DNA from: Massilibacillus massiliensis
GTDB lineage: Bacteria; Bacillota; Negativicutes; FLKF01
Assembly: GCF_900086705.1 (NCBI RefSeq)
Contig: NZ_LT575483.1
Span: 2,679,189-2,743,188, forward strand
Direction: 5' to 3'
DNA length: 64,000 nucleotides
Position numbers and translations under genes: made by a program. This document shows positions 27,015 to 36,424 of the stretch, piece by piece (positions within the stretch are counted from its first letter, which is position 1; each line of letters begins with the position of its first letter). The notes beneath the pieces are model-generated. The model was not told where the DNA came from, did not search any database, and saw only the letters and a list, made by a program, of their open reading frames with translations.

Positions 27015-28166
27015 ATGCGTATTATAGTCGCGCCGGATTCTTTTAAAGGCAGTGTTTCAGCAGTAGAAACAGCGAATGCGATTGAACAGGGGATAAAAAA
27101 TGTGTTTCCGAAGGCTGAAGTGATCAAAGTGCCGATGGGGGATGGCGGCGAAGGTACCGTGGAAGCACTTGTTACAGCGACAAACGGAAAAATTATGTAT
27201 CAAAATGTGATGGGACCGCTTGGAACGATTGTCAAATCATTTTGGGGGATTTTGGGTGATGGGGAAACTGCAGTAATTGAGATGGCAGCAGCATCGGGAT
27301 TGCCTTTAGTGCCGGAAGAAAAAAAAGATCCGCGCATTACAACGACCTATGGTACCGGAGAATTAATACGTGCTGCCTTGGAACACGGAATGAAGAAGAT
27401 TATCGTCGGTATCGGGGGCAGTGCGACAAATGACGCTGGTTGTGGGATGATGCAAGCTTTAGGCGGAAGATTTTTAGATGAGGCTGGACAAGAACTTCCT
27501 CAGGGTGGAGCTGCATTGATAAAATTAGCTGCAATCGATCTTTCACAGCTTGATGTACGTTTGCGGGATACAGAAATTATTGTTGCTTGTGATGTGGATA
27601 ATCCATTATGCGGAGAAAAAGGTGCGTCGGCAGTTTATGGACCACAGAAAGGAGCGACACCAGAACTTGTCATTGAGCTGGATCAAGCGCTTGCACATTT
27701 TGCTGAAAAGGCTGAAATCGCTACGGGAAAAGCAGTAGCAAATCAGGCTGGAGCCGGCGCAGGTGGGGGAATTGGCGCTGGATTTTTATTTTTTACGAAT
27801 GCTGTGTTACGCCCGGGAGTAGAAATTGTTTTGGAAGCAACCAATTTCACAGAGCTAATCAGATCAGCACAGCTTGTGATTACAGGTGAAGGCAGAACTG
27901 ATTTCCAAACTGTATTTGGTAAAGCGCCTGTCGGCATTGCAAAAATTGCGCAGAAACATCAAGTGCCGACGATTTGTATAGCTGGTTGTCTGGGGAAAGG
28001 GTATGAAGGGGTGTTAAAAGCAGGTATTGATGGGCTGATGAGTATTACTACTGGACCTATGACGTTGGAAAGTTGTATGGAAAACGGCAAAGAATTAATT
28101 ACACAGGGCGCAGTAAGAGCTTGCCAGATGATTCAAATTGGAATGAAAATCAAACAGCATGAATAA
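27015..28166 (+). CDS. glxK: Glycerate kinase
   Basis: A 383-residue kinase of the GlxK/GarK type that phosphorylates D-glycerate with ATP, most often to 2-phosphoglycerate in this class. It begins MRIIVAPDSFKGSVSAVE and has VPMGDGGEGTVEAL, VGIGGSATNDAGCGMMQALG and VITGEGRTDFQTVFGKAP, all typical. The ATG at 27015 has a GAGGG site seven bases upstream; the ATG at 27009 is too close to it. With the GntP carrier and CdaR it forms a glycerate-use module. Confidence 0.93.
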   Translation: MRIIVAPDSFKGSVSAVETANAIEQGIKNVFPKAEVIKVPMGDGGEGTVEALVTATNGKIMYQNVMGPLGTIVKSFWGILGDGETAVIEMAAASGLPLVPEEKKDPRITTTYGTGELIRAALEHGMKKIIVGIGGSATNDAGCGMMQALGGRFLDEAGQELPQGGAALIKLAAIDLSQLDVRLRDTEIIVACDVDNPLCGEKGASAVYGPQKGATPELVIELDQALAHFAEKAEIATGKAVANQAGAGAGGGIGAGFLFFTNAVLRPGVEIVLEATNFTELIRSAQLVITGEGRTDFQTVFGKAPVGIAKIAQKHQVPTICIAGCLGKGYEGVLKAGIDGLMSITTGPMTLESCMENGKELITQGAVRACQMIQIGMKIKQHE

Positions 28167-28195
28167 GCGTTGCTTTATAAAATAGAAGTTTTGCT

Positions 28196-28235
28196 AAGAG
28201 TGTTTTTGGCATATGCCGAGAGCATTCTTTTTATT
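28196..28235 (+). terminator. Terminator of glycerate kinase
   Basis: AAGAGTG and CATTCTT pair with one G-U, with an inner GGCATATGCC self-complement, followed by T-rich sequence. It separates the kinase gene from the partner-switching operon. Confidence 0.6.
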
Positions 28236-28383
28236 TTAGCTTCATTTGCAGCAGCGCAATGTGTATGGCTGCTATATTTTGTGGAAACATCAGCTTTTTT
28301 GCAGTTTTCTCTAAAATGAAGAAGGTTTTTGGAAAATGATATAGAATAGCTAAGAGTTTAATAAAAACAAGGAGGGATCGTTT

Positions 28384-28785
28384 CTGGGAAATAGTTTTAA
28401 CTATACATGTGCTTCCCATGATGAGTTTCGTCTGGCTAGAGCGGCTATTCGGGAAACACTGGATACATTTTATCCGGCATGTTCAATGCAATTATTTATT
28501 GCCATCAATGAAGCGGTCAATAATGCGTTTTTTCATGGCATAAATGATCATAAAGGTACGCAAGTAATAATTAATATAACGCGAACTGAACAAGGTTTAT
28601 ATATTGTAGTGAGTCATAATGGAGAGGGCATTGAAGAACTCGGCGTATGTCATCCAACTTGTGATTTGTATAATGAAGGCGGGCGGGGAATTGAGATCAT
28701 TCGTCATTATGTAGATTCATTGGAATTTAGCGCTTGTGGTTGTAAACTTACAATGTATAAACAGTTTGATGTTTCGCCGGAGTGA
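28384..28785 (+). CDS. RsbW-like anti-sigma/serine-kinase ATPase, apparent CTG start
   Basis: A 133-residue HATPase_c_2 protein. The N-box is AINEAVNNAFFHG and the G-box region is NEGGRGIEIIRHYV. Such proteins bind a sigma factor or other partner and phosphorylate a STAS antagonist. Between the in-frame upstream stop and an ATG at 28486 there is no ATG, GTG or TTG. Starting at 28486 would remove the first helix and strand of the fold. An ideal AAGGAGGG site lies seven bases before CTG at 28384, so CTG is the probable start. It is first of a four-gene set (STAS, PP2C, chemoreceptor). Confidence 0.8.
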   Translation: MGNSFNYTCASHDEFRLARAAIRETLDTFYPACSMQLFIAINEAVNNAFFHGINDHKGTQVIINITRTEQGLYIVVSHNGEGIEELGVCHPTCDLYNEGGRGIEIIRHYVDSLEFSACGCKLTMYKQFDVSPE

Positions 28786-28796
28786 GGAGCGATGCT

Positions 28797-29099
28797 ATGA
28801 AAGCAGATATTCATGTTGAAAATAACAAAGTATTCATAAAATTAGAGGGAGGTTTATACGTCGAAGATGCCCTTTTGCTTAGAACAAAAGCTTTATCTTA
28901 TTTCCAAGAAGGGCATACAAATTTTTTAATTGATTTATCCCAAGTTGATTATATTGACAGTTCTGGTCTGGGTGTGTTGGTAGCGCTGCAAAAACGTGCA
29001 CTTGAACACCATGGAAAGCTACAGTTGCACGGTTTGACAGGTGTTGTAAAAGAGTTATTTGAGCTTACACGCCTAAATAAAATATTTGAATTCGTATAA
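28797..29099 (+). CDS. STAS-domain anti-sigma factor antagonist (RsbV-like)
   Basis: A 100-residue single STAS domain. The phosphorylation motif is YIDSSGLGVLVALQ, with the regulatory Ser at DSSG. The domain begins ADIHVENNKVFIKLEG and ends with VVKELFELTRLNKIF. The unphosphorylated form should bind the RsbW-like protein and free its partner. The ATG at 28797 has an AGGAG site. It lies 11 bases after the kinase gene. Confidence 0.88.
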   Translation: MKADIHVENNKVFIKLEGGLYVEDALLLRTKALSYFQEGHTNFLIDLSQVDYIDSSGLGVLVALQKRALEHHGKLQLHGLTGVVKELFELTRLNKIFEFV

Positions 29100-29182
29100 A
29101 TTTTTATTGAGTAGTATGAAAGGTTAAAATCTTGAATTCTATTGATTGAACAATACGGAAATAATCATTGGGAGTCTTAATA

Positions 29183-30244
29183 ATGAATGAATTTCCAGTA
29201 GGAAAACTTGTTGCAGAGGGCGCGCATTTTTTCCCGGAATGTAGTTATTGGATTTTAAATATGGTGAATGATCCCCTTGTGCTGCTTGATGATTCTGGCA
29301 TGATTTTATTTATGAATGAAAAAGCATGTGATTTTTATGGATATTCACTGGAAGAGATTCAATATTTGCATATTATGCAGTTGGATTTGAATGTAACGGT
29401 ATCAGAAAAGTATCTGTATACGATTCAATATTCCGGACAAGAAGGTCATATATTTCTATCTACGCATCGAAAAAAAAATCATGAACTTGTACAGGTGCAG
29501 ATTGATGCGCGACATGTAAAAGTTCATGATAAAAGTATCTTTGCTTTATTAATTAAAAATATCTCATTAGAACGGCGGCTAAAGAGAGAGTTTGAATTTG
29601 CCAGCCGCATTCAAAAAAATATGCTTCCGCAAAATTATAAAAATTCTCAGGTTGAGATTCGATCGATGTATCGTCCTTATCATTATGTGAGTGGGGATTT
29701 TTTTAATTTTCGCTGGGAAGAAAATAATGTGCTAAATGGTTATGTGCTTGATATCATGGGGCATGGTTTGACGACTTCCTTCATGTTGTCAGCGTTAAGG
29801 GTTTTGCTGGCGCAGGCTTTTAAGAGAGAGGCAGCGCTAAACGATAAACTTGCATGGTTTAATCAGCAAGCGATACCTTTTTTGACAGAGGACTCTTTTG
29901 CGGCATTAATCTGCTTTTCGCTTGATTTTGAGAAACGAGAATTGACATATAGCATGGCTGGTATTAATCATTTTCTTGCAATTATAAATCAACAGCCAGC
30001 CGTTATAAAAAAACCGGGACTTTTTATTGGTATAGATAAAAAAGCTGAATATGAATGTCATAAGATTTCTTTTGGTTCGGGAGATGTTTTCTATTTTATG
30101 ACAGATGGACTATTTGAATTGCTAAAAGAACCTGCCATTCATTGTCCGATCGGGTATTCTGATAGTTATCGCTGGCTGTTTAGGACAACACGCAGCCGTA
30201 AACGTCGCGACGATATTGCGGCATTATGTTTACATATTAAATAA
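29183..30244 (+). CDS. PAS-PP2C phosphatase (RsbU/SpoIIE-like)
   Basis: A 353-residue protein. A PAS domain covers about residues 20-130 (MVNDPLVLLDDSGMILFMNE, then FYGYSLEEIQ). A SpoIIE-type PP2C domain follows from about 140 to the end. Its acidic metal ligands are visible in YVSGDFFNF, VLDIMGHGLTTS, YFMTDGLFELL and RRDDIAAL. It should dephosphorylate the adjacent STAS protein in response to a signal sensed by PAS. No membrane helix is seen. Confidence 0.88.
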   Translation: MNEFPVGKLVAEGAHFFPECSYWILNMVNDPLVLLDDSGMILFMNEKACDFYGYSLEEIQYLHIMQLDLNVTVSEKYLYTIQYSGQEGHIFLSTHRKKNHELVQVQIDARHVKVHDKSIFALLIKNISLERRLKREFEFASRIQKNMLPQNYKNSQVEIRSMYRPYHYVSGDFFNFRWEENNVLNGYVLDIMGHGLTTSFMLSALRVLLAQAFKREAALNDKLAWFNQQAIPFLTEDSFAALICFSLDFEKRELTYSMAGINHFLAIINQQPAVIKKPGLFIGIDKKAEYECHKISFGSGDVFYFMTDGLFELLKEPAIHCPIGYSDSYRWLFRTTRSRKRRDDIAALCLHIK

Positions 30245-30271
30245 TCGATTTAGAGATTGGAAGGATGAAAC

Positions 30272-31525
30272 ATGAACCTTACCTTACGCATGAAACTTTT
30301 CATTGGATTTTTTTCTTTGCTGATATTGAATGCAGCAGGACAAATCTATATGTCGGTCAAGGAAGGCAGCACTTTTTTTTCAGGAGGAAATATCATTTTT
30401 CTTGCAGTTGAATTGATTGTGGCAGTTTCTTTTGTGTTTTTATTAGAGCATTCTATTTTAAATTCAATTCACGCGCTGCAAAAAACGATGAGACAAGCGG
30501 GGGAAGGGGATCTTACCGTACATAGTCAAATGCAGGTGCACGATGAATTTGGACAGTTGGCTGATTCTTTCAATGGTATGATTGACAGCCAGGATAAAAT
30601 TGTTCGTCAAGTTGCGGAGGCGAGTCAGCAATTAGGTGCTGCTTCAGAAGAAATGTCTGCTTCTTCGCAAGAAGTCACAGCTTCTTTTGAAGAGATATCA
30701 ACCAGTATGCAGTCTTTAGCCATTGAAACAGAGAAGGGAAATACGGCGGTATTGGAAGCGTCACAAGCTTTAGTACAGTTGTCATCTTTGATTCAGATGG
30801 CAAAGGTGAAAGCATCGACGACGGAAAGTGATTCTGCTGAAACGCAAAAAGCGGCCCAGCAAGGATTGCATAATGTGCAAGATACAATGGAGATGATGCA
30901 CAAAATTAAAAATCAAACACAGATCACATCGGATATGATTGCAGATTTAAACAGTTATTCACAGCAAATTCGTCAAATTATTGATACAATTACATCGATA
31001 TCCAATCAGACCAATCTACTGGCTTTAAATGCAGCAATTGAGGCTGCTCGTGCCGGAGAACACGGCAGAGGGTTTTCAGTTGTAGCAGAAGAAGTTCGTA
31101 AATTGGCAGAACAGTCGAATCAGGGAACACAGGAAATCACGCATTTGATTGAAAATGTATCACTAAAAACCACACAAGTCGTTGAAGCTATGGCGGAAAA
31201 TAGTATGCAGGTGGAAGATGGTGTGCAGGCTGTTACGAAGACTGGTACAGCGTTAGATACAATTTTAGCAGCAGTGAAACATACAGCCAATGAAATTAAT
31301 GCAATTAATGGCATTGCTGCTGAGGAAGTGGCAAATTCGGATCAAATCGTTAAACTGATTGATCAATTGGCTAGTATAATTGAGGCAGTAGAGCGTCATG
31401 CGGAACAAATTTCTGCTTCTACGCAACAGCAATCAGCGGCAATGCAGAATGTTACAAGTTGTGCGGAAGAAACGGCGGCAATGTCGGCTACTTTGCAAAA
31501 TGGAATCAGTCATTTTAAGGTTTAA
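30272..31525 (+). CDS. Methyl-accepting chemotaxis protein with almost no periplasmic domain
   Basis: A 417-residue chemoreceptor. Two membrane helices (about residues 8-26 and 40-62) are separated by only some 15 residues, so there is no room for a ligand domain. A HAMP region follows (about 62-115: [20 protein letters not shown]). The signalling tip is present ([20 protein letters not shown], then [18 protein letters not shown]). It may sense within the membrane or cytoplasm, or take its input from the partner-switching proteins encoded just upstream. It ends at a clear terminator. Confidence 0.9.
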   Translation: MNLTLRMKLFIGFFSLLILNAAGQIYMSVKEGSTFFSGGNIIFLAVELIVAVSFVFLLEHSILNSIHALQKTMRQAGEGDLTVHSQMQVHDEFGQLADSFNGMIDSQDKIVRQVAEASQQLGAASEEMSASSQEVTASFEEISTSMQSLAIETEKGNTAVLEASQALVQLSSLIQMAKVKASTTESDSAETQKAAQQGLHNVQDTMEMMHKIKNQTQITSDMIADLNSYSQQIRQIIDTITSISNQTNLLALNAAIEAARAGEHGRGFSVVAEEVRKLAEQSNQGTQEITHLIENVSLKTTQVVEAMAENSMQVEDGVQAVTKTGTALDTILAAVKHTANEINAINGIAAEEVANSDQIVKLIDQLASIIEAVERHAEQISASTQQQSAAMQNVTSCAEETAAMSATLQNGISHFKV

Positions 31526-31534
31526 ATAAATAAA

Positions 31535-31567
31535 AACTCCAACAAACGTTTAAGTTTTGTTGGAGTT
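31535..31567. terminator. Bidirectional terminator
   Basis: AACTCCAACAAA and TTTGTTGGAGTT form a 12-bp perfect stem, flanked by A and T runs. It serves the rightward chemoreceptor gene and the leftward tct operon, which ends at 31575. Confidence 0.9.
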
Positions 31568-31574
31568 TTTTTAT

Positions 31575-32597
31575 TCAGTTCTTTTGCGCTTTTATTTGAT
31601 CGAGAATGCCAGTTTCTTGAATGGCTTTAGATAGTTTCTCGCTATCAGAAATCCATTTGTCTTTTGATTCATTGGAATTTAAGTATTCTAGCTGTAAGCC
31701 TAAATTTTCAATGTTGGTTTTAAATTCTGGATCAGCGGCAATTGCTTTTAATGCTTCATCCAATTTTGCTCTAACTTCAGGTGGCATATCTTTAGGTGCG
31801 GCTATACCAAACCAATTTGTAAATTCTATATCAAAACCTAATTCTTTTAAGGTAGGTATTTGAGAGAGTTTTGGATCGTCGGTAATTCTTTGCGTTCCTG
31901 TTGTTGCCAATGCTCTTAATGTACCGTTTTTAATATGTTCTTTGACGGTTGAAGGATTAACAAAAGCGGCTTGAATATGATTTCCTAATAAGGCAATCGT
32001 AGAATCATTGGCACCACGAAATGGAACTTGTTCAATCGAAATACCAGAAAGTTTCCCCAATTGCTCACTAAGAATGTGCGCGGTAGAACCGATACCTGTA
32101 TTACCAAATTTAATTTGTTTAGAAGTTTGTTTAGAGTATTGAATTAAATCATTTACATTTTGCCAAGGCTGTTCGGCAGGTACTACTAAAATTAATGGTA
32201 AGGTTGTAACTTGCGCAATCGGTTCCAAAGCTGTCGGGTAGTGGTATTTTGTTGCTCCATACAAAGGCTGAATTAATACATCAATCGCGCTGATTCCTAA
32301 AGTATAGCCATCGGCAGGGGAGGTAACCAGTTCATTCCAGCCAATGGTACCAGATCCTCCCGGTTTGTTGACAACAACTAAAGGTTGTCCTAAATATTTT
32401 GGTGCCATTTTTTCTAAAGTTCTTGCCACAAGGTCTAATCCACCACCTGCACTAAAAGGAACGATCATCGTAATCGGTTTGGTGGGATATTTTGGTGCCG
32501 ATGTACTACTCTGTGTTGCCAAGGTATTACAGCCGCCGATGATAAAAGCCATGATCAATAAACTTGTAGTCAAGAATAAAAATGATTTTCTTTTCAT
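31575..32597 (-). CDS. tctC: Tripartite tricarboxylate transporter substrate-binding lipoprotein, paralogue 1
   Basis: A 340-residue periplasmic binding protein of the Bug/TctC family. The signal peptide ends in a lipobox (IIGGC), so it is lipid-anchored. Family features are YPTKPITMIVPFSAGGGLDL and GSGTIGWNELVTSPADGYTL. It captures a carboxylate for the TctAB carrier. It is last of three tandem copies. Its N-terminal 30 residues and 5' leader are nearly identical to those of paralogue 2, whereas the ligand-facing middle differs. Confidence 0.92.
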   Translation of the reverse strand: MKRKSFLFLTTSLLIMAFIIGGCNTLATQSSTSAPKYPTKPITMIVPFSAGGGLDLVARTLEKMAPKYLGQPLVVVNKPGGSGTIGWNELVTSPADGYTLGISAIDVLIQPLYGATKYHYPTALEPIAQVTTLPLILVVPAEQPWQNVNDLIQYSKQTSKQIKFGNTGIGSTAHILSEQLGKLSGISIEQVPFRGANDSTIALLGNHIQAAFVNPSTVKEHIKNGTLRALATTGTQRITDDPKLSQIPTLKELGFDIEFTNWFGIAAPKDMPPEVRAKLDEALKAIAADPEFKTNIENLGLQLEYLNSNESKDKWISDSEKLSKAIQETGILDQIKAQKN

Positions 32598-32685
32598 CTC
32601 AGTATCTCCCTTGTATTTGTGTATGGAATGGTTATAGTTTAAAGGATTAACGCTGACAAGCTAAATTTTTACCAGGTTTTTAAAT

Positions 32686-33705
32686 TTAGTTCTTTTGCGC
32701 TTTTATTTGATCGAGAATGCCAGTTTCTTGAATTGCTTTAGATAGCTTATCGCTATCAGAAATCCATTTGTCTTTTGATTCATCGGAATTTAAGTATTCT
32801 AGCTGTAAACCTAAGTTTTCAATGTTGGTTTTAAATTCTGGATCAGCGGCAATTGCTTTTAATGCTTCATCCAATTTTGCTCTAACTTCAGGTGGCATAT
32901 CTTTCGGTGCGGCTATGCCATACCAGTTGGTCAATATGATATCAAATCCCAATTCCTTTAAGGTTGGTATTTTTTCTAATTCTGGGTCAGTAAGACGCTG
33001 GTCATTTGTTACGGCAATTGCTTTTAATGTACCATTTTTAATATGCTCTTTAACAGTTGAAGGATTAACAAATGCAAATTGAATATGATTGCCTAATAAT
33101 GCAGCAGTCACATCACTAGCACCTCGAAATGGGACTTGTTCAAGTTTGGTTGAAGTTATATTAGCAAATTTTTCTCCTAAGATATGAGAAGGTGATCCTA
33201 TTCCAGTATGCCCAAAGTTTAATTTCTGAGAAGAGTGTTTTGCATAGTCGATGAGTGCATAAATATCTTTATAAGATTGGTTTGCATCGACGACTAAAAT
33301 CCATGGTGAAGTTGTAATTTGGGCAATTGGTTCAAGTGCAGTTGGATAATGATATTTAGTTGTTCCATATAAAGGTTGAATCAATACGTCAATTGCACTG
33401 ATCCCTAGAGTGTAGCCATCAGAAGGAGCACTCACCAATTCATTCCAGCCGATTGCACCAGCACCGCCTGGTTTATTGATAACGACTAAAGGCTGTCCTA
33501 AATATTTTGGTGCCATTTTTTCTAAGGTTCTTGCCACTAAGTCTAATCCGCCACCAGCACTAAAAGGAACGATCATCGTAATCGGTTTGGTAGGATATTT
33601 TGGTGCCGATGTATTGCTCTGTGTTGCCAAGGTATTACAGCCTCCGATGATAAAAGTCATGATCAATAAACTTGTAGTCAAGAATAAAAATGATTTTCTT
33701 TTCAT
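32686..33705 (-). CDS. tctC: Tripartite tricarboxylate transporter substrate-binding lipoprotein, paralogue 2
   Basis: A 339-residue TctC/Bug lipoprotein with lipobox IIGGC and the same N-terminal binding signature as paralogue 1 (GAGAIGWNELVSAPSDGYTL). The start is the ATG at 33705, after an AAGGGAG site. The segment from about residue 145 to 215 differs from paralogue 1 (VDANQSYKDIYALIDYAKHS), while the C-terminal 80 residues are almost identical. This mosaic suggests recent duplication or gene conversion with divergence around the ligand site. Confidence 0.92.
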   Translation of the reverse strand: MKRKSFLFLTTSLLIMTFIIGGCNTLATQSNTSAPKYPTKPITMIVPFSAGGGLDLVARTLEKMAPKYLGQPLVVINKPGGAGAIGWNELVSAPSDGYTLGISAIDVLIQPLYGTTKYHYPTALEPIAQITTSPWILVVDANQSYKDIYALIDYAKHSSQKLNFGHTGIGSPSHILGEKFANITSTKLEQVPFRGASDVTAALLGNHIQFAFVNPSTVKEHIKNGTLKAIAVTNDQRLTDPELEKIPTLKELGFDIILTNWYGIAAPKDMPPEVRAKLDEALKAIAADPEFKTNIENLGLQLEYLNSDESKDKWISDSDKLSKAIQETGILDQIKAQKN

Positions 33706-33814
33706 CTCAGTATCTCCCTTGTATTTGTATATGAAATAGTTATGGTTTGGGTAGGTGATTGATGAGGGGAATATGTAAAAATAGAAAAACGACAATGTGA
33801 ATCAGAGGAGAGGT

Positions 33815-34834
33815 TTAATTTTTTTGCGCTTTTATTTGATCGAGAATCCCGGTTTCTTCAATTGATTTATATAGCTTATCACCATCAGAAATCCACTTGT
33901 CTTTTGACTCATCAGAATTTAAGTATTCTAGTTGCAAACCTAAATTTTCTATATTTGTTTTAAATTCGGGATCGGCGGCAATTTCTTTAAGTGCTTGATC
34001 TAATTTTGTTCTTACTTCAGGTGGCATATCTTTAGGTGCGGCTATACCAAACCAGTTGGTTAATACAATGTCAAAACCTAATTCTTTAAAGGTTGGGATT
34101 TTTTCTAATTCAGGATCGGTAAGCCGATGATCACCTGTTATTGCGATTGCTTTTAGTGTACCATTTTTAATATGTTCTTTGACCGTTGATGGATTAATGA
34201 AAGAAAATTGAATGTGATTGCCTAACAGAGAGGCTACCACATCGCTAGCACCTCGAAAAGGGACTTCATCAAATTTTGTATCGCTAAGTTTCGAAAATTT
34301 TTCACCTAAAATATGTGGTAATGTTCCTATACCAGGATGTCCTAATTTTAAATTTTGAGGGGAGTTTTTTGCGTATTGGATGAAAGAATTAATATCTTCG
34401 CAAGGCAGATCAGCATTAACTACTAAAATCCATGGAGAAGTTGTAATTTGTGCAATAGGCTCCAAGGCTGTGGGATAGTGATACTTTGTTGTTCCATATA
34501 ATGATTGTACTAGTACATCAATTGCGCTGATTCCTAAAGTATAACCATCGGAAGGCGAACTGACCAGTTCGTTCCAACCAATTGTACCGGAACCGCCCGG
34601 TTTGTTGATAACGACTAAAGGTTGTCCTAGATATTTGGGTGCCATTTTCTCTAAGCTTCTCGCTACCAAGTCCAATCCACCACCAGCACTAAAAGGAACA
34701 ATAAGAGTAATCGGTTTGGTTGGGTATTTTTTCTCAGAAACTTCTGCTTGTGTTTTCATTGTATTACAACCTCCTAATATTATAGATGTGATAAATAAAA
34801 ACAGGGTAAGAATCAGAAATAGTTTTTTTCTCAT
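33815..34834 (-). CDS. tctC: Tripartite tricarboxylate transporter substrate-binding lipoprotein, paralogue 3
   Basis: A 339-residue TctC/Bug lipoprotein, the copy closest to tctA and the most diverged. The lipobox is ILGGC. Conserved segments are YPTKPITLIVPFSAGGGLDL and PFRGASDVVASLLGNHIQF. The start at 34834 follows an AAGGGAG site like those of the other copies. It is probably the original binding protein of the system. Confidence 0.92.
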   Translation of the reverse strand: MRKKLFLILTLFLFITSIILGGCNTMKTQAEVSEKKYPTKPITLIVPFSAGGGLDLVARSLEKMAPKYLGQPLVVINKPGGSGTIGWNELVSSPSDGYTLGISAIDVLVQSLYGTTKYHYPTALEPIAQITTSPWILVVNADLPCEDINSFIQYAKNSPQNLKLGHPGIGTLPHILGEKFSKLSDTKFDEVPFRGASDVVASLLGNHIQFSFINPSTVKEHIKNGTLKAIAITGDHRLTDPELEKIPTFKELGFDIVLTNWFGIAAPKDMPPEVRTKLDQALKEIAADPEFKTNIENLGLQLEYLNSDESKDKWISDGDKLYKSIEETGILDQIKAQKN

Positions 34835-34868
34835 TACAACATCTCCCTTGTGTTTATATATAAAACAC

Positions 34869-36389
34869 TTATAGTTTAGCTGATTTACTTGAATAACGCG
34901 TAGAAATAGGAAAGCGGCGCAGTACGTGATAAAGAATAAACATGCCGCCAACAGCAAAAATTGTACCAGCAATTGGCCGTGTAAAAATGCTCCAAAAGTT
35001 ACCGTCGCAGATAATTAAACTTTGTACCAATCCTTGTTCTAATTCAGGCCCAATAACAATGCCTATGATAAGCGGTGCCGGCTCAAATCCATTCCGATTC
35101 ATAAAAAATCCAATGATACCAAAAAGAATGATCCACATTAAATCTAAAATGCTGTTATTAATGGTATAAGCACCCGTTAAAGTCAGAATTGCCACTAAAG
35201 GCATAAGGATATGAATCGGTGTTTTTAAGAGCTGGACGAAAATTCCGACAAGTGGAAAATTGATAATGAGTAATAATATATTGCCAACATACATGCTGGC
35301 AATCAGTCCCCAGAATAAATCAGGCTGCTGTGTGATTAGGGCTGGTCCCGGAATAATACCGTGGATCATGAACCCGCTTAATAAAATCGCTGTTCCACCG
35401 CAAAACGGCAATCCCAATGTCAATAAAGGGATCATAGTTGCCGAAATAGCAGAATTGTTTGCCGCTTCTGGGCCTGCGACTCCTTCGATTGCACCATGAC
35501 CAAATTCTGCGGGATTTTTACTGCATTTTTTTTCAAGTGCATAGGATGAAAAACTAGAAATTGTTCCGGCAGGGCCAGGCAATAAGCCAACTAAAAATCC
35601 TAAAATTCCACCGCGGACGATAGGTGCTGTCGAACGTTTATATTCTTCGCGGGTAGGATATAAATCACGGAATTTTAAGGTGGGGATGTGTGTGGATTCG
35701 CCAGACTTTGTCATTACGGTGAGAATTTCACCAATGCCGAAGATTCCCATCGCTAAAATGGAAAGATCAAAACCACGATCTAATTCATCAACCCCAAAAG
35801 TAAATCGGCTGATGCCGGACATACTATCAAGTCCAATAGTTCCGAGCATGATACCAACAGCAGTCATTAGAATAGATTTTGGAACAGAAGTACCCGTTAA
35901 TTTCGTGAGAACGATTAGGCCCACAGTTGCGATGGCGAAATACTCTGGCGGGCCAAATACCAGCGCAGCTTGTGCTAGCGGCGGAGCAAATATGGTCAAA
36001 CCAATGATGCCAATCGTTCCAGCGATGAAAGATCCAATTGCAGATACAGCAAGTGCAGCACCACCGCGTCCGCGTTGTGCCATTGCATAACCGTCTAAAC
36101 AAGTGACGACGGAAGCTGCTTCACCCGGGACATTCATTAAAATAGAGGTTGTGGAACCGCCATATTTTGAACCATAATAGATGCCGGCAAACATAATCAA
36201 GGCGGCGGTGCTGTCCATGCTATAACTAAAAGGCAATAACAGAGCAATGGCGCTAATCGTGTCTATGCCCGGTAATACCCCGACAAGTGTACCGAGCAAA
36301 ACTCCGATGATACAGGCTAATAAATTCATTGGCATGATACTGATAGAAAATCCATGTAAAAGCATACTCAAAGTTTCCAACGATCTCAT
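34869..36389 (-). CDS. tctA: Tripartite tricarboxylate transporter large membrane subunit
   Basis: A 506-residue membrane protein with about 12 helices. TctA signatures are GVLLGTLVGVLPGIDTISAI, YYGSKYGGSTTSILMNVPGE and GFLVGLLPGPAGTISSFSSY. It moves carboxylates such as citrate with sodium or protons, with TctB and TctC. It lies 35 bases after tctB in the same operon. Confidence 0.94.
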   Translation of the reverse strand: MRSLETLSMLLHGFSISIMPMNLLACIIGVLLGTLVGVLPGIDTISAIALLLPFSYSMDSTAALIMFAGIYYGSKYGGSTTSILMNVPGEAASVVTCLDGYAMAQRGRGGAALAVSAIGSFIAGTIGIIGLTIFAPPLAQAALVFGPPEYFAIATVGLIVLTKLTGTSVPKSILMTAVGIMLGTIGLDSMSGISRFTFGVDELDRGFDLSILAMGIFGIGEILTVMTKSGESTHIPTLKFRDLYPTREEYKRSTAPIVRGGILGFLVGLLPGPAGTISSFSSYALEKKCSKNPAEFGHGAIEGVAGPEAANNSAISATMIPLLTLGLPFCGGTAILLSGFMIHGIIPGPALITQQPDLFWGLIASMYVGNILLLIINFPLVGIFVQLLKTPIHILMPLVAILTLTGAYTINNSILDLMWIILFGIIGFFMNRNGFEPAPLIIGIVIGPELEQGLVQSLIICDGNFWSIFTRPIAGTIFAVGGMFILYHVLRRFPISTRYSSKSAKL

Positions 36390-36424
36390 CTCCTATTTTA
36401 AAATTATGAAAAGATTGAAGGTGG

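Noticed and set aside
31575-34834. The long direct repeats in this region as a mobile element or tandem repeat array
   Set aside because: The repetition is explained by three tctC paralogues with similar leaders; no transposase or terminal repeats are present.
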